Positions 34,301 through 45,091 of a DNA stretch of 64,000 bases are shown here, piece by piece; the first letter of the stretch is position 1; every line of letters starts with the position of its first letter. Under the pieces are notes generated by a model that was not told where the DNA came from, did not search any database, and worked only from the letters and a program-made list of their open reading frames with translations. Made by a program: the position numbers and the translations under genes. The DNA comes from Sympetrum striolatum (Eukaryota; Arthropoda; Insecta; Odonata; Libellulidae). The DNA lies in contig OX388348.1 of NCBI GenBank assembly GCA_947579665.1, positions 744,001 to 808,000 of the forward strand. The letters run 5' to 3'.

Positions 34301-37300
34301 GTTCTGTCTTTCATTGTCATTCCTTTTATATAGTTGCTGGTTTCTCTTAATTTGTCTTCATGTCAATAAGTTTTCTTCTGAATTTCATCTTATTATATGT
34401 TCTATAATTGATAAATGATATGATAGCTTAATTTTTTCTATCTTTACCCTCAGACTGGTTTATTTATTTTCCCCAATAGCTGTACTCTGATAAGTATGAT
34501 TGGTTAGAATAAATTCTTCTCTCTCTGTCTGTTTTATAAGAACCTAATATCTACTCCTATTTTAACAAATAATTGTCCCAAGTTTCTTATACATGTCAAC
34601 TCTCTTATTTTAATGTGAGTTGTCTTTAGCCACGAGTTATATGTAATTATAATATTTACAATATGTATTTATAAACATTTTTAGACATCGTTCTAACTTT
34701 GCTTTGTGAAAATTAGCTTTCTGCCAGAATCTCCAAGGTTAGAAAATATCAAAATTGCAGAAGCAGAGAGGATTGTGAGGAGAATGGCTAAAGTTAATTG
34801 CAGACCAATGATTGATAACCAGAATCTAAATCTACCCACAGGCTTTCAGGTTAACCAAGGTCCCTCAGCTAAGGCTATGTAAGTTACACCTTTTTTCACT
34901 CCATTATGAACTGATGATCATTAGACTAAATTATAAGAATTAAGATATTATATAAATATTTTTGGAGTGATCAGGAAGAAGATAATTTTAATTAAGAATA
35001 AATAACAGAATATTTGTTTTATTTGATTGATTATCATTTTTAATTAGGGCAGCTGAATATTTTCTCCTTATTATCAGAAAAATTCATGCACTGTAATAAT
35101 AGTTGGAAAATATTATTTATACTGTTTCTTTCTTAAATATAAATGTATTCATTTTTGCAAAATTTGATTATGTGGAATTATTTATCTTGTAATAAGATCA
35201 CAGGTTTTGTTTTCTATCCTTATTGCTATCTAATTGTATGATTAAATAGATATGTTATCTACAAAAATCTTCGGTACGTAAAATCTTTTAGATTATAATC
35301 ACACGGAACCCAGACAGCACAGAGAAAACCGTATACGTATACACAGAGTCAACGTTGCCTCTACTGTATACATTTCTACTGTATACTCTCTGTATACATC
35401 TACCTTGCATATACTGTATATCCATCGCAACATGCAAACAGTTAATGTATTCCGTATATGTATCGTAGAATTTAAACCAGGTATACCGTATCTGCATCGT
35501 AGAATTTGCTTTACCGCTTTAGTGGTAGTATCCGTAAACGAGCACTAGGTGGCAGAGTATTATTACGGAAGTGAACATTATAAACACTTGTGACCGATAA
35601 TTTCGTTCTTTTACTCTGAGGTATTGCGGTTGATATCACGTTATAGTGCATTTGCTCCTGCTTCTGAAGAAAGAAATATCCTCTCGTGTCTATTTCATGG
35701 TAAGTGAATACTTAGTTATAACCACGAGGTTTGCTATTATCATGAATGAGTTTTCGTAATTAATATTTGATTTTGTTTCAATCGCTTGCAGAGTTTATGC
35801 ATTTGTGATTTACTGATTGTGTCCAGAAACCACTGCCTTAACTTGATAACACGTTATAGTGCATTTGCTCCTGTATCTGAAGAAAGAATTTAAATATTCT
35901 CTCATGTCTGTTTCACAGTAAGTGAATACCTAGCTATAATTACGAGGTTTCCTATTATCATGAAATGAGTTTTCATAGATAATAATTGATTTTTTTCAAT
36001 CACTTGCAGATTTTATACATTCGTAACAGCTTTATTTGTAATTCACTGATTGTCCGTAAACCACTGCCTTATTCTTAGGTCATCTAAGTTAAGAAGTTGC
36101 TCCAGGAATTCCATAGAGTTATTTGCTACATATTCGGGAATAAAAAGTGTAGTACGTATAATTGAAATCTTAAGTTTGTGGGTAAATAAAAATGCCACGT
36201 GGTATGTACAAGCGGATTAAAGACGTATCAGCAAGGCATCGTCGAAGGTTAAGGGCTATCGCCAAACTTAGTTCAGTTCAGTATTTTTCGAGTGCGGTTG
36301 AGTCTCCCGGAATAAGTGAGAATGTTGGAAACTTCGGGTCTAATATACTGGATGCTGAGGGTGAAATAAATGGAATCAATCAAAATTCTGAAACTACTCT
36401 TGACTTCGAACTTCCAAATGTGGGAGAATTTGAAAATCGTCCATACAATGCGGAGAGAAACAGTGATTACTTAAGTGCGGAGGACTCGAATACATTTGAC
36501 TTAGACACATTTCGATTAAGCTTAGTTGATTGGGCGCAAGGCGTAACAGCATGTAAAGTCAGTGAGCTATTGAAGCTATTAAAAACTCACCCATCATTTA
36601 AAGATCTACCCGGGGATGCGCGAACGTTATTGAACACGCCTAGAGAAATTGCAGTCCGTGAAATAGAGGGTGGGACTTACAGTCACATTGGTATCTTGAA
36701 AAGTTTAAAGTTAATGTTAAATAATTATCCATACATGTTGAACGAGCCAACATTGATGTTGCAGTGTAATGTAGATGGGTTACCAATATCTCGCAGTAGT
36801 AGTAGCCAGCTTTGGCCTATTTTGATGAGTTTTGCTAGTCATAAAGAAATTCCTCCCTTTGCCATTGGCATTTTTCATGGAAACTCAAAGCCTAAGAATG
36901 TGTCTCAGTATTTGGGAGATTATATTAATGAAATAACTCAATTAATTAATGAAGGATTTGAACATGAAGGATCAAGGTTTAAAGTTGTAGTACAATCATA
37001 TATATGTGATGCACCAGCTCGTGCATTTTTGGCTCAGGTAAAATCGCATACAGGTTATTCGTCCTGCAGTAAATGCACGGTTGTTGGTAAGGCTATTGGA
37101 AATAGGATAGTTTTTGATGAGTTAGAGGCACCATTACGTACAGACGAGAGCTTCAAGCAAAAAATAGATATGAATCATCATGTAGGAGAGTCTCCACTGG
37201 AAAAAATACCTGGTACAAAAATGGTTACTCAGTTTCCTCTGGAATATATGCATTCAGTGTGCTTAGGAGTGATGCGCAAGATTTTGTTTGAATTTGTTAA

Positions 37301-40300
37301 GGGAGATTTAAAATCCAGGATTAAACCTTGCCAGTTAGAATTAATGAATGAAAAATTGGAGTGCATAAAGAAATTTATACCAGTGGAATTTGCAAGGAAG
37401 CCTAGGTCTGTGAAGGAGTTGCTTCGTTGGAAAGCAACAGAATATAGGTTGCTACTTTTATACACAGGGCCTTTCATTTTCCATTATGTACTTCCATCAT
37501 CTTTCTACAAGCATTTTTTGGCATTCCACTGTGCAATTCGTATATTAGTTAGCCATATTTATATTTCTGAATACTTGGAGTATGCTAGACAGCTGTTATA
37601 TTACTTTGTTAAACATTTTTCTATTCTATTTGAAAAGAAGAAATTGTCTTACAATGTACATTGTTTATTGCATTTGGCTGATGACTGCGTGAACTTTGGA
37701 CCTTTAGATTCATTTAGTGCATTCAAATTTGAAAATATGTTGCATAAAATTAAGAAGCTGATAAGAAAACATGATCTGCCTCTTCCTCAAGTAGTGAGAC
37801 GTTTGCAAGAGTCAACGTCAGTGAGAAAAGAGTTGATGGAGCCAAAAGTAAAATATATCCTAAGAAATGGAAAAGAACCCCTTTTAGGTTTTGATTTACA
37901 AGCTCCATATTTTTCATCAATAGAATTCTCACAATTCAAAATAACTTGTGAATCACCAAATAACTGTGTTATCCTTGATACTGGCGAGGTAGCTTTTGTT
38001 CGTTATATTGCTACCAAGTGTAGAGAAAAATATATTTTAGGGCAGAAATTTAGGGCTGTTGTAGATTACTATGACAAGCCATGTTCTTCCAAGGATGTAG
38101 GAGTTTTCTGTGTTCATACGTTGAGTGATTTACATTGTTGGGCTGTCTGTAAAATACAAAATAAAGCTGTTGCAATACCTACTGGGGAGAACGATATGTA
38201 CTATGTAGTGGAGCTACTTCATCACTGAAATTTATGTTCAGCAGTATGCAACTGGTTGTAAGATGTATGTAATGATGTCCATTCTATGACTTTCACTTTC
38301 ATTTGCTCTATTTTGTATTCTCTTACAACTGTCCGTCCAACTTCAGCATTATTTGATGATAAATTTTCTCCTTCAACTTCAGCTCACTAACAGGATGGCG
38401 GGTGGCAGAATTCCAACCACATAGGTCATTTGGGGAATTGACTATTGCAACCATACCGTCCAATTGGGTGAAAAAGTCCCCAAAAAAGAATTTTCAAGGC
38501 AAATTGGAAAATGGCTTTGTGGTTTACCCACCAGAAAGCTGGGGAAAATCACAAGTGAATCGTGCTCTCCTTAGAATGATTGAGCCTGACTCCTCCTGGG
38601 ATAAATTATTTGTGAAACATTTATCTCCAGTAATAGGTAGAAAATTTTCACCACTTTCAATTTATTGCATGCACACAATTTTCCTATTGTTGCTACTTAA
38701 ACACAGTTTCCTCTCAGTGTCTCTTTATAATCTTCACTGTATAAAAGGCAAACTAATCATTGAATTGTAGTCTAAGTATTAGCCTTCTTGTTTCAGATAA
38801 TTATGCTGCTGCCAAAAAATTGGAGATTCACGCCAGTATCTGTGAGGACTCTGACCTAGAGTCCTTCATTAAAGAGAGGATGACTAAAAAAAGATGCAGA
38901 ACTGCAAGTAAACATCGTTACCCTGGTGAGCCATTAACTGATCTTGAGTCGTCAGATGCAGATGATATTGATCAGTTAATGGATGACCTTCCCAAATTGG
39001 TTAAGAAATCAAAAACTCAAGGTGCAACTGATTATAGCCAATCTTCATGCAGTAATGTATCCAAAAAGGTAAGCAATACCATGAGTATCCAGTAATACAT
39101 TTCAAATACTGATTCTTCTGTTAGCGGTTTTTATAGAATTTTTTTTATTGTAGTCTAAGCCCTCAACCTCTGGGCTGGGAGAAAATGGAGCTGAAGAAAC
39201 AGCTGGTAAGATGATGTATTCTGTTTTAAACTCAGTATTCCTTATTTACTTTGTACTTCCTTTTCATTGTTGAAATATGTTATAGGTCTCCAATATTCCC
39301 CAGGATTTCTGTCTCGAGAAGTCTCCAACGAAAATTTGTCAATGCCCTGTACTGCATGTGGGTCACAAACAACTTCTGAAGGCAGTGCAAATAATGGTAA
39401 ATATTTTTAGGAGAATATGAAAGGATTCATGTGACATTGTTACGGCCAGTCCTGATTATCTATAGTTAAGTAAATAGACAGCATCTAGGTTGGAGAGAAT
39501 TTAAATTTATGAGCTTTAACTGTCATCTTAAGTATCATTTACAATTAGTATTTATTATGTAGTCATAAATTGAGGTGCCTGGTGATGTGATATTATATGG
39601 AATAGGTTAAATGTTTGCAGGTATTCTTCAAAACATATTGAAGGAGATGAAGGATATGAAAGCCATACTAAGAGTGGATATCCAAGACATCAAAGAAAGG
39701 CTTGATTCTTTCACTAGGCCTGCTGTGGTACTTTCATCTGGTTCTACTGAGGATGAATCAATCAATGATATAAACTTTGAGGACATTCACAACCTGCCTT
39801 TGGAAAGTGGAGAAGAGCTGCAGTCATTTGAAATTGACTTGAAAACAAACAGACAATTCAGGTTCTATATGGTATGATATTTTTATAACATCTTTACATA
39901 TTCCAAATTCATTTATGTAAATAGTACATTCAAAACATGGTAGTAAGATGTGCTAATTTATGTCTCTCCTTTTTCCACAGAAAAGATATCTTCAGAACAG
40001 GGCACTTTTGCCTATGTTTGGCGATGCCACAGAAAAGATGAGGAAATGCATGACTAACAAAGCCATCAACAGTATGTTGGCTGCAATTTTATCAGATGAA
40101 CTTGCTGTTCAATTCAGCATGAAGGGACGTTCAGGAGAGCGTCAGGCATTTGAGGAACTTTTCCCTCAAACTGTATACCTTGTGCTAGGTATGTTAAGCA
40201 CTTTTTATTTCATAAAGTAGAACTAGGATATATAAGAAATAGAGCAATCTGGTAAATATGAAATAAGGTAAATGAGAAATGGAGTGGATGATTTGAGACC

Positions 40301-43300
40301 TTTAAATCTATATAAAACTGTGAGCCACCACAGGTGTGTGGCAGGGGGAGTTTCAGTAACAGACATCGGGATGAAGGAAATTGCAAGAGGCAACATTAGG
40401 GGATATGATATGGGATTAGGATATGGTATTGTTTCTCATATACTTCTTCCCCTATGTTATTAAATTTTGTCTTTGTTTGATTTGTTTAATTAAAATTAAC
40501 AATTAAAAATTCCCTTAATTAAAAGACATCATTACTTTTCCTGTTTTATGCCTACATATTTGGTTTTCATATAGTGCTGTTGCCTCTGTTACCAATTTTT
40601 CACTTAGTTTTTCTTCTCCATCAATGTCTTATCTTTCTGTTTCTGAAAAAGTTTTGAAAAGGGAAATATTCATGAATGTCATTACTGAATTTAATAGATA
40701 ATGATACAAAACCTTCCCATACACCTTCAGGTGATGGAAGGGCATGTATATGTATTAAAGACCAGTTTCTAATTTCCATGTTTTACTTTTCAGATTCAAT
40801 GCAGGCCAAGTTACTGGCCATGAAAAATCCACCAACTGATTTAATTACAGTCAAAAGGTCAATGGGGGAATGGTTCAGACTGTCTAAAAATAGGACTGCA
40901 GAAGGAAAAGCCAAACGCCGATCTCAGAAGATTCTAAATATCTAAATAAAGTTTTAATAATGTTGAAAAATTAATCATTGACTTAATTATTTACTGAACC
41001 CATGTTTAGTTTAGAATGATAACTAAAGAGCTTTTATGCCTATAATATACATGTCACTGTTTAGATGAAATAGTCATTGAAGGAAAGATTTGGTGCGGTT
41101 CTGGCAGAGGTTTCACTTAATCAGTGCATAGCTTTCTTCCCAGAAAAGGGAAAAGTATATAAGTAAAAATTATGCCAGGTGTTTATAAAGGAACTACGTA
41201 AGAAAGCACTGAAGTAAATTTAGAAGATATTATTTGAACAGATCTGGAGATAATGTGCTGCAATACCTTGAATATTTTTCTTCATTCTCTGCCAACATAT
41301 AATTGAAAGTAATAATTCATAAACGGAAATGAAACAGCTAAATTTCCCATTCATTACTATTAAATCAATATATTTATAAGCCTATATGGAATATTGATCA
41401 CACGTATACGTTATGTAAACTGTATATGTATACGGTATACATGTGGTAGTAGGACATTTGCATATGTTGTATACACTTGGTAGATGTTTGGTAGATACTA
41501 TGTAGCTGGTTTGTATACGTAAACCGTATACATGTACCTTCTACTGTATACACATCTTATACATACTTTATACGTATACGTGGTGTATACTGTAGCATGT
41601 GTGCTATCTGGGAAATGACAGTGTAATGGCAATGTTTCTAGACTATTTGCACAATTCAAATATATGTGTAAATTATTGTAATTCAACAAATTAAAATATT
41701 TAACCTGACTAAAATACAATGTAAAATTCAGACAAATGTTTATTATTACTGCCATTCACGGAAACAACAAGGATTCAGCAAACTGTAAGTCTTTGATGGA
41801 AATATTCTACGGTCAAAACAAAAATAAAATGATTCCTTTGTATCTACCATGGGCAACAACGATAATTACCTTCTATGGTGCATTACTGAATGTTAAAAAT
41901 CTTGGAAAGAATTTATTTATCAATGTAGTTATTGCAGGTGAGTTCAATGTAATTATTAATAATCTAAGTTCATTTTTTAGGGAACCGTTGATTTAATGGA
42001 CATGCAATCAATAACATGTATTGATATCAATCACATGCATTACAGTGGATTGCATCAAGATGCAGAGAATTATGTTATTATTATAATGAGTATAGCATCT
42101 AATGAGAGTTGCATTATAGTGAGTGATATATACGGAGTGCCACTGAGGTCACTGAAGTATCGGTATAATGAGGCAAAAATTTAACAGGGCTACACTCTCA
42201 ATTTCTCAGACTTTTCCAGGATTTCCAGGTCTGTAGCAACCCTGATTATGCATGCAGTGTATGGGACCTTGCCAACAATTGTTATACTCAGGAATTAGAA
42301 AAGGTACAAATAAAGACAATACTCATAGTAAAATATTGCTATAATGAAATAGTGATCGTTACTCAGATGATTCATGGAGAAGATAGATGATTAATACCAG
42401 AAATATAATTTAACTTGGAAGGACTCTGGAAAATTACCAAAAAGTAAGACAATAATGCAATGATTTACAAAATAAATACCATATTTGTTGGCACAAAACA
42501 CGAATCGTCATATATAATGCACAATGGTTTTTAGAAGGAAATTTGAATTTAAAAAGACCTGAATTTGATAGTTTCATCTAAAATATTTAATTTTTTTAAT
42601 CAAAGTTTACCTTTATTGAAGAGGTCATTGAATAGATTTGAGCTTAAGTATTTAGCTGAGGCGACTCTGTAGACTTGATACGTTCATTTACTCAGCTTAC
42701 TGCTTCAGAGAGAAGAATAGCATGGTGATTGCCATCTTCTACATACAAGCATAAAACATGTTTTCGATTTAATTCCGCTGTGCTGGCATTTATCAACTCT
42801 TATTTCCCCGTTGATAATCAATGGGAGTTTACGCCATGCTTAGCAGTGGCGGCAGTAGGGATGCCAAATCGACATCGATGTATCGGACTACTCGATGTTT
42901 TTTTGCCGATACATCGGAAACATCGAGTGGTAAGAAATTGGGTAAATTTCTAGAAATTTGAATTACATGATTATCTCCAGTAATAAGGGAGATATAGAAT
43001 TTCTCCCTGACTGTGTGAAACTAGAAATTTACCTGTATTTTATTCTATCTCACTCCTGTCCAAAATGTGTCCTCCTTGCTTAAATTCTCGGCAAAGTTCT
43101 GCTACCGCTCCACCCGGAAATTTATCTTTAACCTCAGTTCGAAAAATCTTCAAAAACGGGATGAAAATGATCGGAAATCTTGGAAAATAGTCATTTTATA
43201 AGGAATTTTCCTGAAAGACCGTAATTTTCACTGCAATAATTACGTCTATTTCAAGTGCTTATTCTTTACCCTTTGCTTTGGTATAACAATCAAAACATTA

Positions 43301-45091
43301 CGATAATTTGTAATTTGTACCGCAATAATTTTTGGGATGTGTGTAGCGAAAGCAGAACTTCATTCTTCAAATTGTCTTAAACGTTTTCTGAACTCTGTTT
43401 ATTTCAATCCAAGGTTTTATCATCTAACTTCAGGCTATCTGGTGCCTGCATCGTCTTTCGTGGGAGAACATGTATTCTGTTGATAAGCCTGATAAATGCC
43501 TACAAAATTAGGAGAGACTTATGGAAAACCCTAAGCCAGAAATTGCTACATGCCGAATTGGAAGATTCAATTCCAGAATTGTCCTACCAGGTAAGCTTGT
43601 TGTTAAATGTGAGCGTAATTGCTTGGAGAGAAGAGCTCCTTAAAGAATACTTAAGCGAGTCGTTATAGTAATAGCGATTAACTATTACTACACCAAAATA
43701 TAATTGTGTAAAAAATGCTCTCTCTATTCTCTTATAACTTACATCACACGAGAAAATCTCTGTTATATTATCAATAATAACATTACTGTTAAGAACAGAG
43801 CATCAAACTCACCAGGAGTTAGGATTAGATCAGTAAAAGGGACATGCTCTTTGATTGAGAATATTCCTTCTTATTACACTACTTAAGGTGTTGATGTTAA
43901 TAAATCCGTTTTTTAATCTTAAGCTTGCTTAATGTAAGACAATATTACTTGTTAGCAAAAGGTTTTATTTATTCTGTATATAGATGATTTACCAGGGATA
44001 ATGAGACAGTGTAAAATTAATTTGTTTGCAGACGATACATTGATTTACCTATATGGTGTTAATGTACAGGATGTATTGGAATTATAAATTAAGCTAGTTA
44101 TAATAAAGCTAGCAAAAAAGGTGAGCCAATTGTACAAATTAAGAAAAATTCTTTCAAAAGAACGGAAGATCTTTAAGTAGATTGTGATGCCTCATTTGAG
44201 ATACTGCTCAACTGTCTTAACTATGATAAATAAACAGGAGATAGCAAAGTTGCAAAAGAATTTTAATAAGGGAAAGATAGCAGTATTAAAAAAATGAGAA
44301 ATGAAAATATTAACAACCTGTTAAGAGAATTTGGTTATTTATCAGTAGAAAAGGAAGTTAACAGAGATGTTCTCACTTTCATTTACAAACTAGAAAACAA
44401 GTTGTTGCCAGATTATTTAGAAGGCTTCATAAAGAAAAATAGTGATGTACACCAGTATTCCACAAGACAAGCAAATCATTTCCATGTTAAAGAAGTCAGC
44501 AGTAGTAGAGGTCTCAAATCAGTATTTTGCAGGGGGCTGAAACTGTTTAATAAATTACCAGAGGAAATAAGATTATCAGAATCCATAGGAAGAAAGTAGG
44601 TGATTGGCTGTCCAGTGAGGATTATGAAGTATTACAAGTTTAAATGATATGTGATAATTGCTCAGAGTGTAAGGTCTCATATTATTTTTTCTATTAATGT
44701 TGTATTATGAAGATTTTAAAATGTGTTTTAGTGTTTTTAATGTTAGAAAAGAACTGCTATGTATAAAAAAGTGTATGTAAAATCAAAATTAGCCGTAGGC
44801 TATTTGTAAAAAAAATAATAAATAGATAAGGCAAGGGGCTATTAATAACACAATAATAGTATTGCTGTAGATATTGTATCATAGTTGGTTTCTGATTTAC
44901 GGGTATGATATTAATTTTTTCCAATTTACCTTCAGCTGCTCCTGATGAAGCACAAGCAGATTGGGTCATTTCATGGATTCTTTAATGTCATCTTTGCCAT
45001 GTGCTTATGGCAAAGGAAGGAGTCACCAAAGGGGAAACCTCTGCTAGCTATAATGTACAAGACTTCAGTGGGTTCTTCATTGAAGTTGTGA
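31366..45091 (+). CDS. Spliced host gene, five exons, unknown product (5' end not found)
   Basis: Exons 31366-31538, 32161-32207, 34717-34878, 43434-43590 and 44936-45091 (stop TGA) join without a stop or phase conflict into about 231 residues. Junction phases are 0, 2, 2, 0. Donors read GTGAGG, GTGAAA, GTAAGT and GTAAGC; acceptors end in CAG or TAG. The first exon has Cys pairs (CDKCIMCKC, then GFCC). Later parts include FLPESPRLENIKIAEAERI, VRRMAKVNCRPMI, INAYKIRRDLWKTLSQKLL and KHKQIGSFHGFFNVIFAMC. No signal peptide is visible because the start is missing. The exons are GC-richer than their surroundings and every large transposon here lies in an intron. I do not recognise the family. The exon 31366 acceptor is the weakest choice. 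Confidence 0.6.
32690..33880 (+). pseudogene. hAT-superfamily transposase, broken
   Basis: One frame (32774-33124) holds TLKKYDIKFDNALVSDSARY, QCWAHKLNLVITVLGKQLP and PVLTRWSSWFESVL, then a stop. A second frame (33137-33643) continues LLLTVQAEAKFVVEVGRDIV and HTLHGNLRKIEHSLQIA. CxxHxLNL and TRWxS are typical hAT motifs and SD(N/S)ARYM suits the DUF659-containing branch. Stop codons and a frameshift disable it. It lies in the intron between 32207 and 34717. Confidence 0.75.
33915..33975 (+). repeat. pogo/Tigger-like terminal remnant
   Basis: CTCATTATATGCTATACTCG then TTATAGCAGACTTCTACT, matching 690-725. Sits at the 3' side of the hAT pseudogene. Confidence 0.5.
35309..35500 (+). repeat. Left terminal and subterminal repeats of the EnSpm-type element
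   Basis: The CCCAGACAGCAC tip is followed by CCGTATACGTATACAC, CTGTATACATT, CTGTATACTC and CTGTATACATC. In CACTA elements such arrays bind the element's own proteins; here that is inference. Confidence 0.8.
35630..36071 (+). repeat. Tandem duplication in the transposon 5' region, with splice-like sites
   Basis: 35630-35840 and 35843-36071 are two copies of one segment. Each has TTATAGTGCATTTGCTCCTG, a donor-like GTAAGTGAATAC, an acceptor-like TTGCAG and CACTGCCTTA. They could be alternative 5' UTR exons and introns of the transposase transcript. Confidence 0.75.
36192..38228 (+). CDS. EnSpm/CMC-type transposase (678 aa)
   Basis: Predicted DDE transposase that would cut and rejoin its own element's ends in the nucleus. 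The N-terminus is basic (residues 1-25), followed by an acidic spacer. The core begins at about residue 110 (VDWAQGVTACKVSELLKLLK). Likely catalytic residues: Asp in LQCNVDGLPISRSSSSQLWP, Asp in YICDAPARAFLAQV, and Glu in FSAFKFENMLHKIKKLIR. Between the last two lie a CxxC pair (SSCSKCTV) and an HCLLHL segment, as expected for CMC transposases. No stop, frameshift or missing motif is seen, so it may be active or recently so. Start chosen at the first ATG of the frame (context AAAATGCC); that ATG is also used by the spliced partner. Confidence 0.88.
   Translation: MPRGMYKRIKDVSARHRRRLRAIAKLSSVQYFSSAVESPGISENVGNFGSNILDAEGEINGINQNSETTLDFELPNVGEFENRPYNAERNSDYLSAEDSNTFDLDTFRLSLVDWAQGVTACKVSELLKLLKTHPSFKDLPGDARTLLNTPREIAVREIEGGTYSHIGILKSLKLMLNNYPYMLNEPTLMLQCNVDGLPISRSSSSQLWPILMSFASHKEIPPFAIGIFHGNSKPKNVSQYLGDYINEITQLINEGFEHEGSRFKVVVQSYICDAPARAFLAQVKSHTGYSSCSKCTVVGKAIGNRIVFDELEAPLRTDESFKQKIDMNHHVGESPLEKIPGTKMVTQFPLEYMHSVCLGVMRKILFEFVKGDLKSRIKPCQLELMNEKLECIKKFIPVEFARKPRSVKELLRWKATEYRLLLLYTGPFIFHYVLPSSFYKHFLAFHCAIRILVSHIYISEYLEYARQLLYYFVKHFSILFEKKKLSYNVHCLLHLADDCVNFGPLDSFSAFKFENMLHKIKKLIRKHDLPLPQVVRRLQESTSVRKELMEPKVKYILRNGKEPLLGFDLQAPYFSSIEFSQFKITCESPNNCVILDTGEVAFVRYIATKCREKYILGQKFRAVVDYYDKPCSSKDVGVFCVHTLSDLHCWAVCKIQNKAVAIPTGENDMYYVVELLHH
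36192..40945 (+). CDS. Second transposon protein, DUF4806-like, spliced from the same start codon (432 aa predicted)
   Basis: Eight exons: 36192-36201, 38394-38636, 38797-39068, 39154-39205, 39286-39396, 39621-39871, 39981-40188, 40794-40945. Summed length is 1299 bases, exactly 433 codons with the stop, and every junction keeps frame. The N-terminus reads MPRGWRVAEFQPHRSF; WxVxEF is how related proteins usually begin. Next come an aromatic/basic block (NWVKKSPKKNFQGK) and an acidic, Ser-rich, probably disordered middle (LTDLESSDADDIDQLMDDLP). The C-terminal third (LPLESGEELQSFEIDL, LLPMFGDATEKMRKCM, ILSDELAVQFSMKGRSGERQ, AFEELFPQTVYLVLG) follows the DUF4806 pattern. All introns are GT-AG with good donors. 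By analogy with CACTA accessory proteins it may help bind ends or regulate transposition; that is inference. Confidence 0.8.
40945..40950 (+). terminator. Polyadenylation signal AATAAA of the transposon transcript
   Basis: AATAAA overlaps the stop codon of the DUF4806-like gene by one base. No comparable signal directly follows the transposase stop at 38228, so both messages may end here. Confidence 0.6.
41390..41612 (+). repeat. Right subterminal repeats and terminus of the EnSpm-type element
   Basis: GTATAC words are even denser than on the left (CACGTATACGTTATG, TGTATACGTAAACCGTATAC, TTATACGTATACGTGG), ending in GTGTGCTATCTGGG. Confidence 0.8.
41613..43433 (+). other. Intron of the host gene with small repeats
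   Basis: Contains an inverse copy of the pogo-like remnant at 42080-42140 and a palindrome at 42880-42935 (CATCGATGTATCGG facing CCGATACATCGG). Several 60-90 codon ORFs here carry no motif and are rejected. Confidence 0.45.
43959..44826 (+). pseudogene. LINE reverse transcriptase remnant in the last intron
   Basis: VLFILYIDDLPGIM and INLFADDTLIYLYG show RT motifs, including FADD at the catalytic YADD position. After gaps and stops, MPHLRYCSTVLTM and then FIYKLENKLLPDYLEGFI, KLFNKLPEEIRLSESI follow. The 3' end reads TTAGCCGTAGGCTATTTG then AAATAATAAATAG, a common LINE tail. The endonuclease is missing; the element lies between host exons 4 and 5. Confidence 0.8.

Larger units (their letters stand above)
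35309..41612 (+). mobile_element. CACTA/EnSpm-type (CMC) DNA transposon, 6.3 kb, apparently intact
   Basis: Ends are CCCAGACAGCACAGA (35309) and the complement of CCCAGATAGCACACA (to 41612). Inside both ends lie clusters of GTATAC. Between them are an uninterrupted 678-codon transposase and a second spliced gene with intact splice sites and a polyadenylation signal. Inverted tips, dense subterminal repeats and a CMC-type transposase fit the CACTA/EnSpm group. Flanks are GAA and AAA, so no perfect target duplication is visible and the exact termini could be off by a base or two. It lies in an intron of the 31-45 kb host gene, in the same orientation. Confidence 0.88.

Noticed and set aside
35306..41615. 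Perfect target-site duplication of the EnSpm-type element
   Set aside because: Flanks are GAA and AAA; only two of three bases match, so no duplication is claimed.
41736..41996. 86-codon ORF next to the transposon end
   Set aside because: No motif and no defensible splice sites; lies in a host intron.
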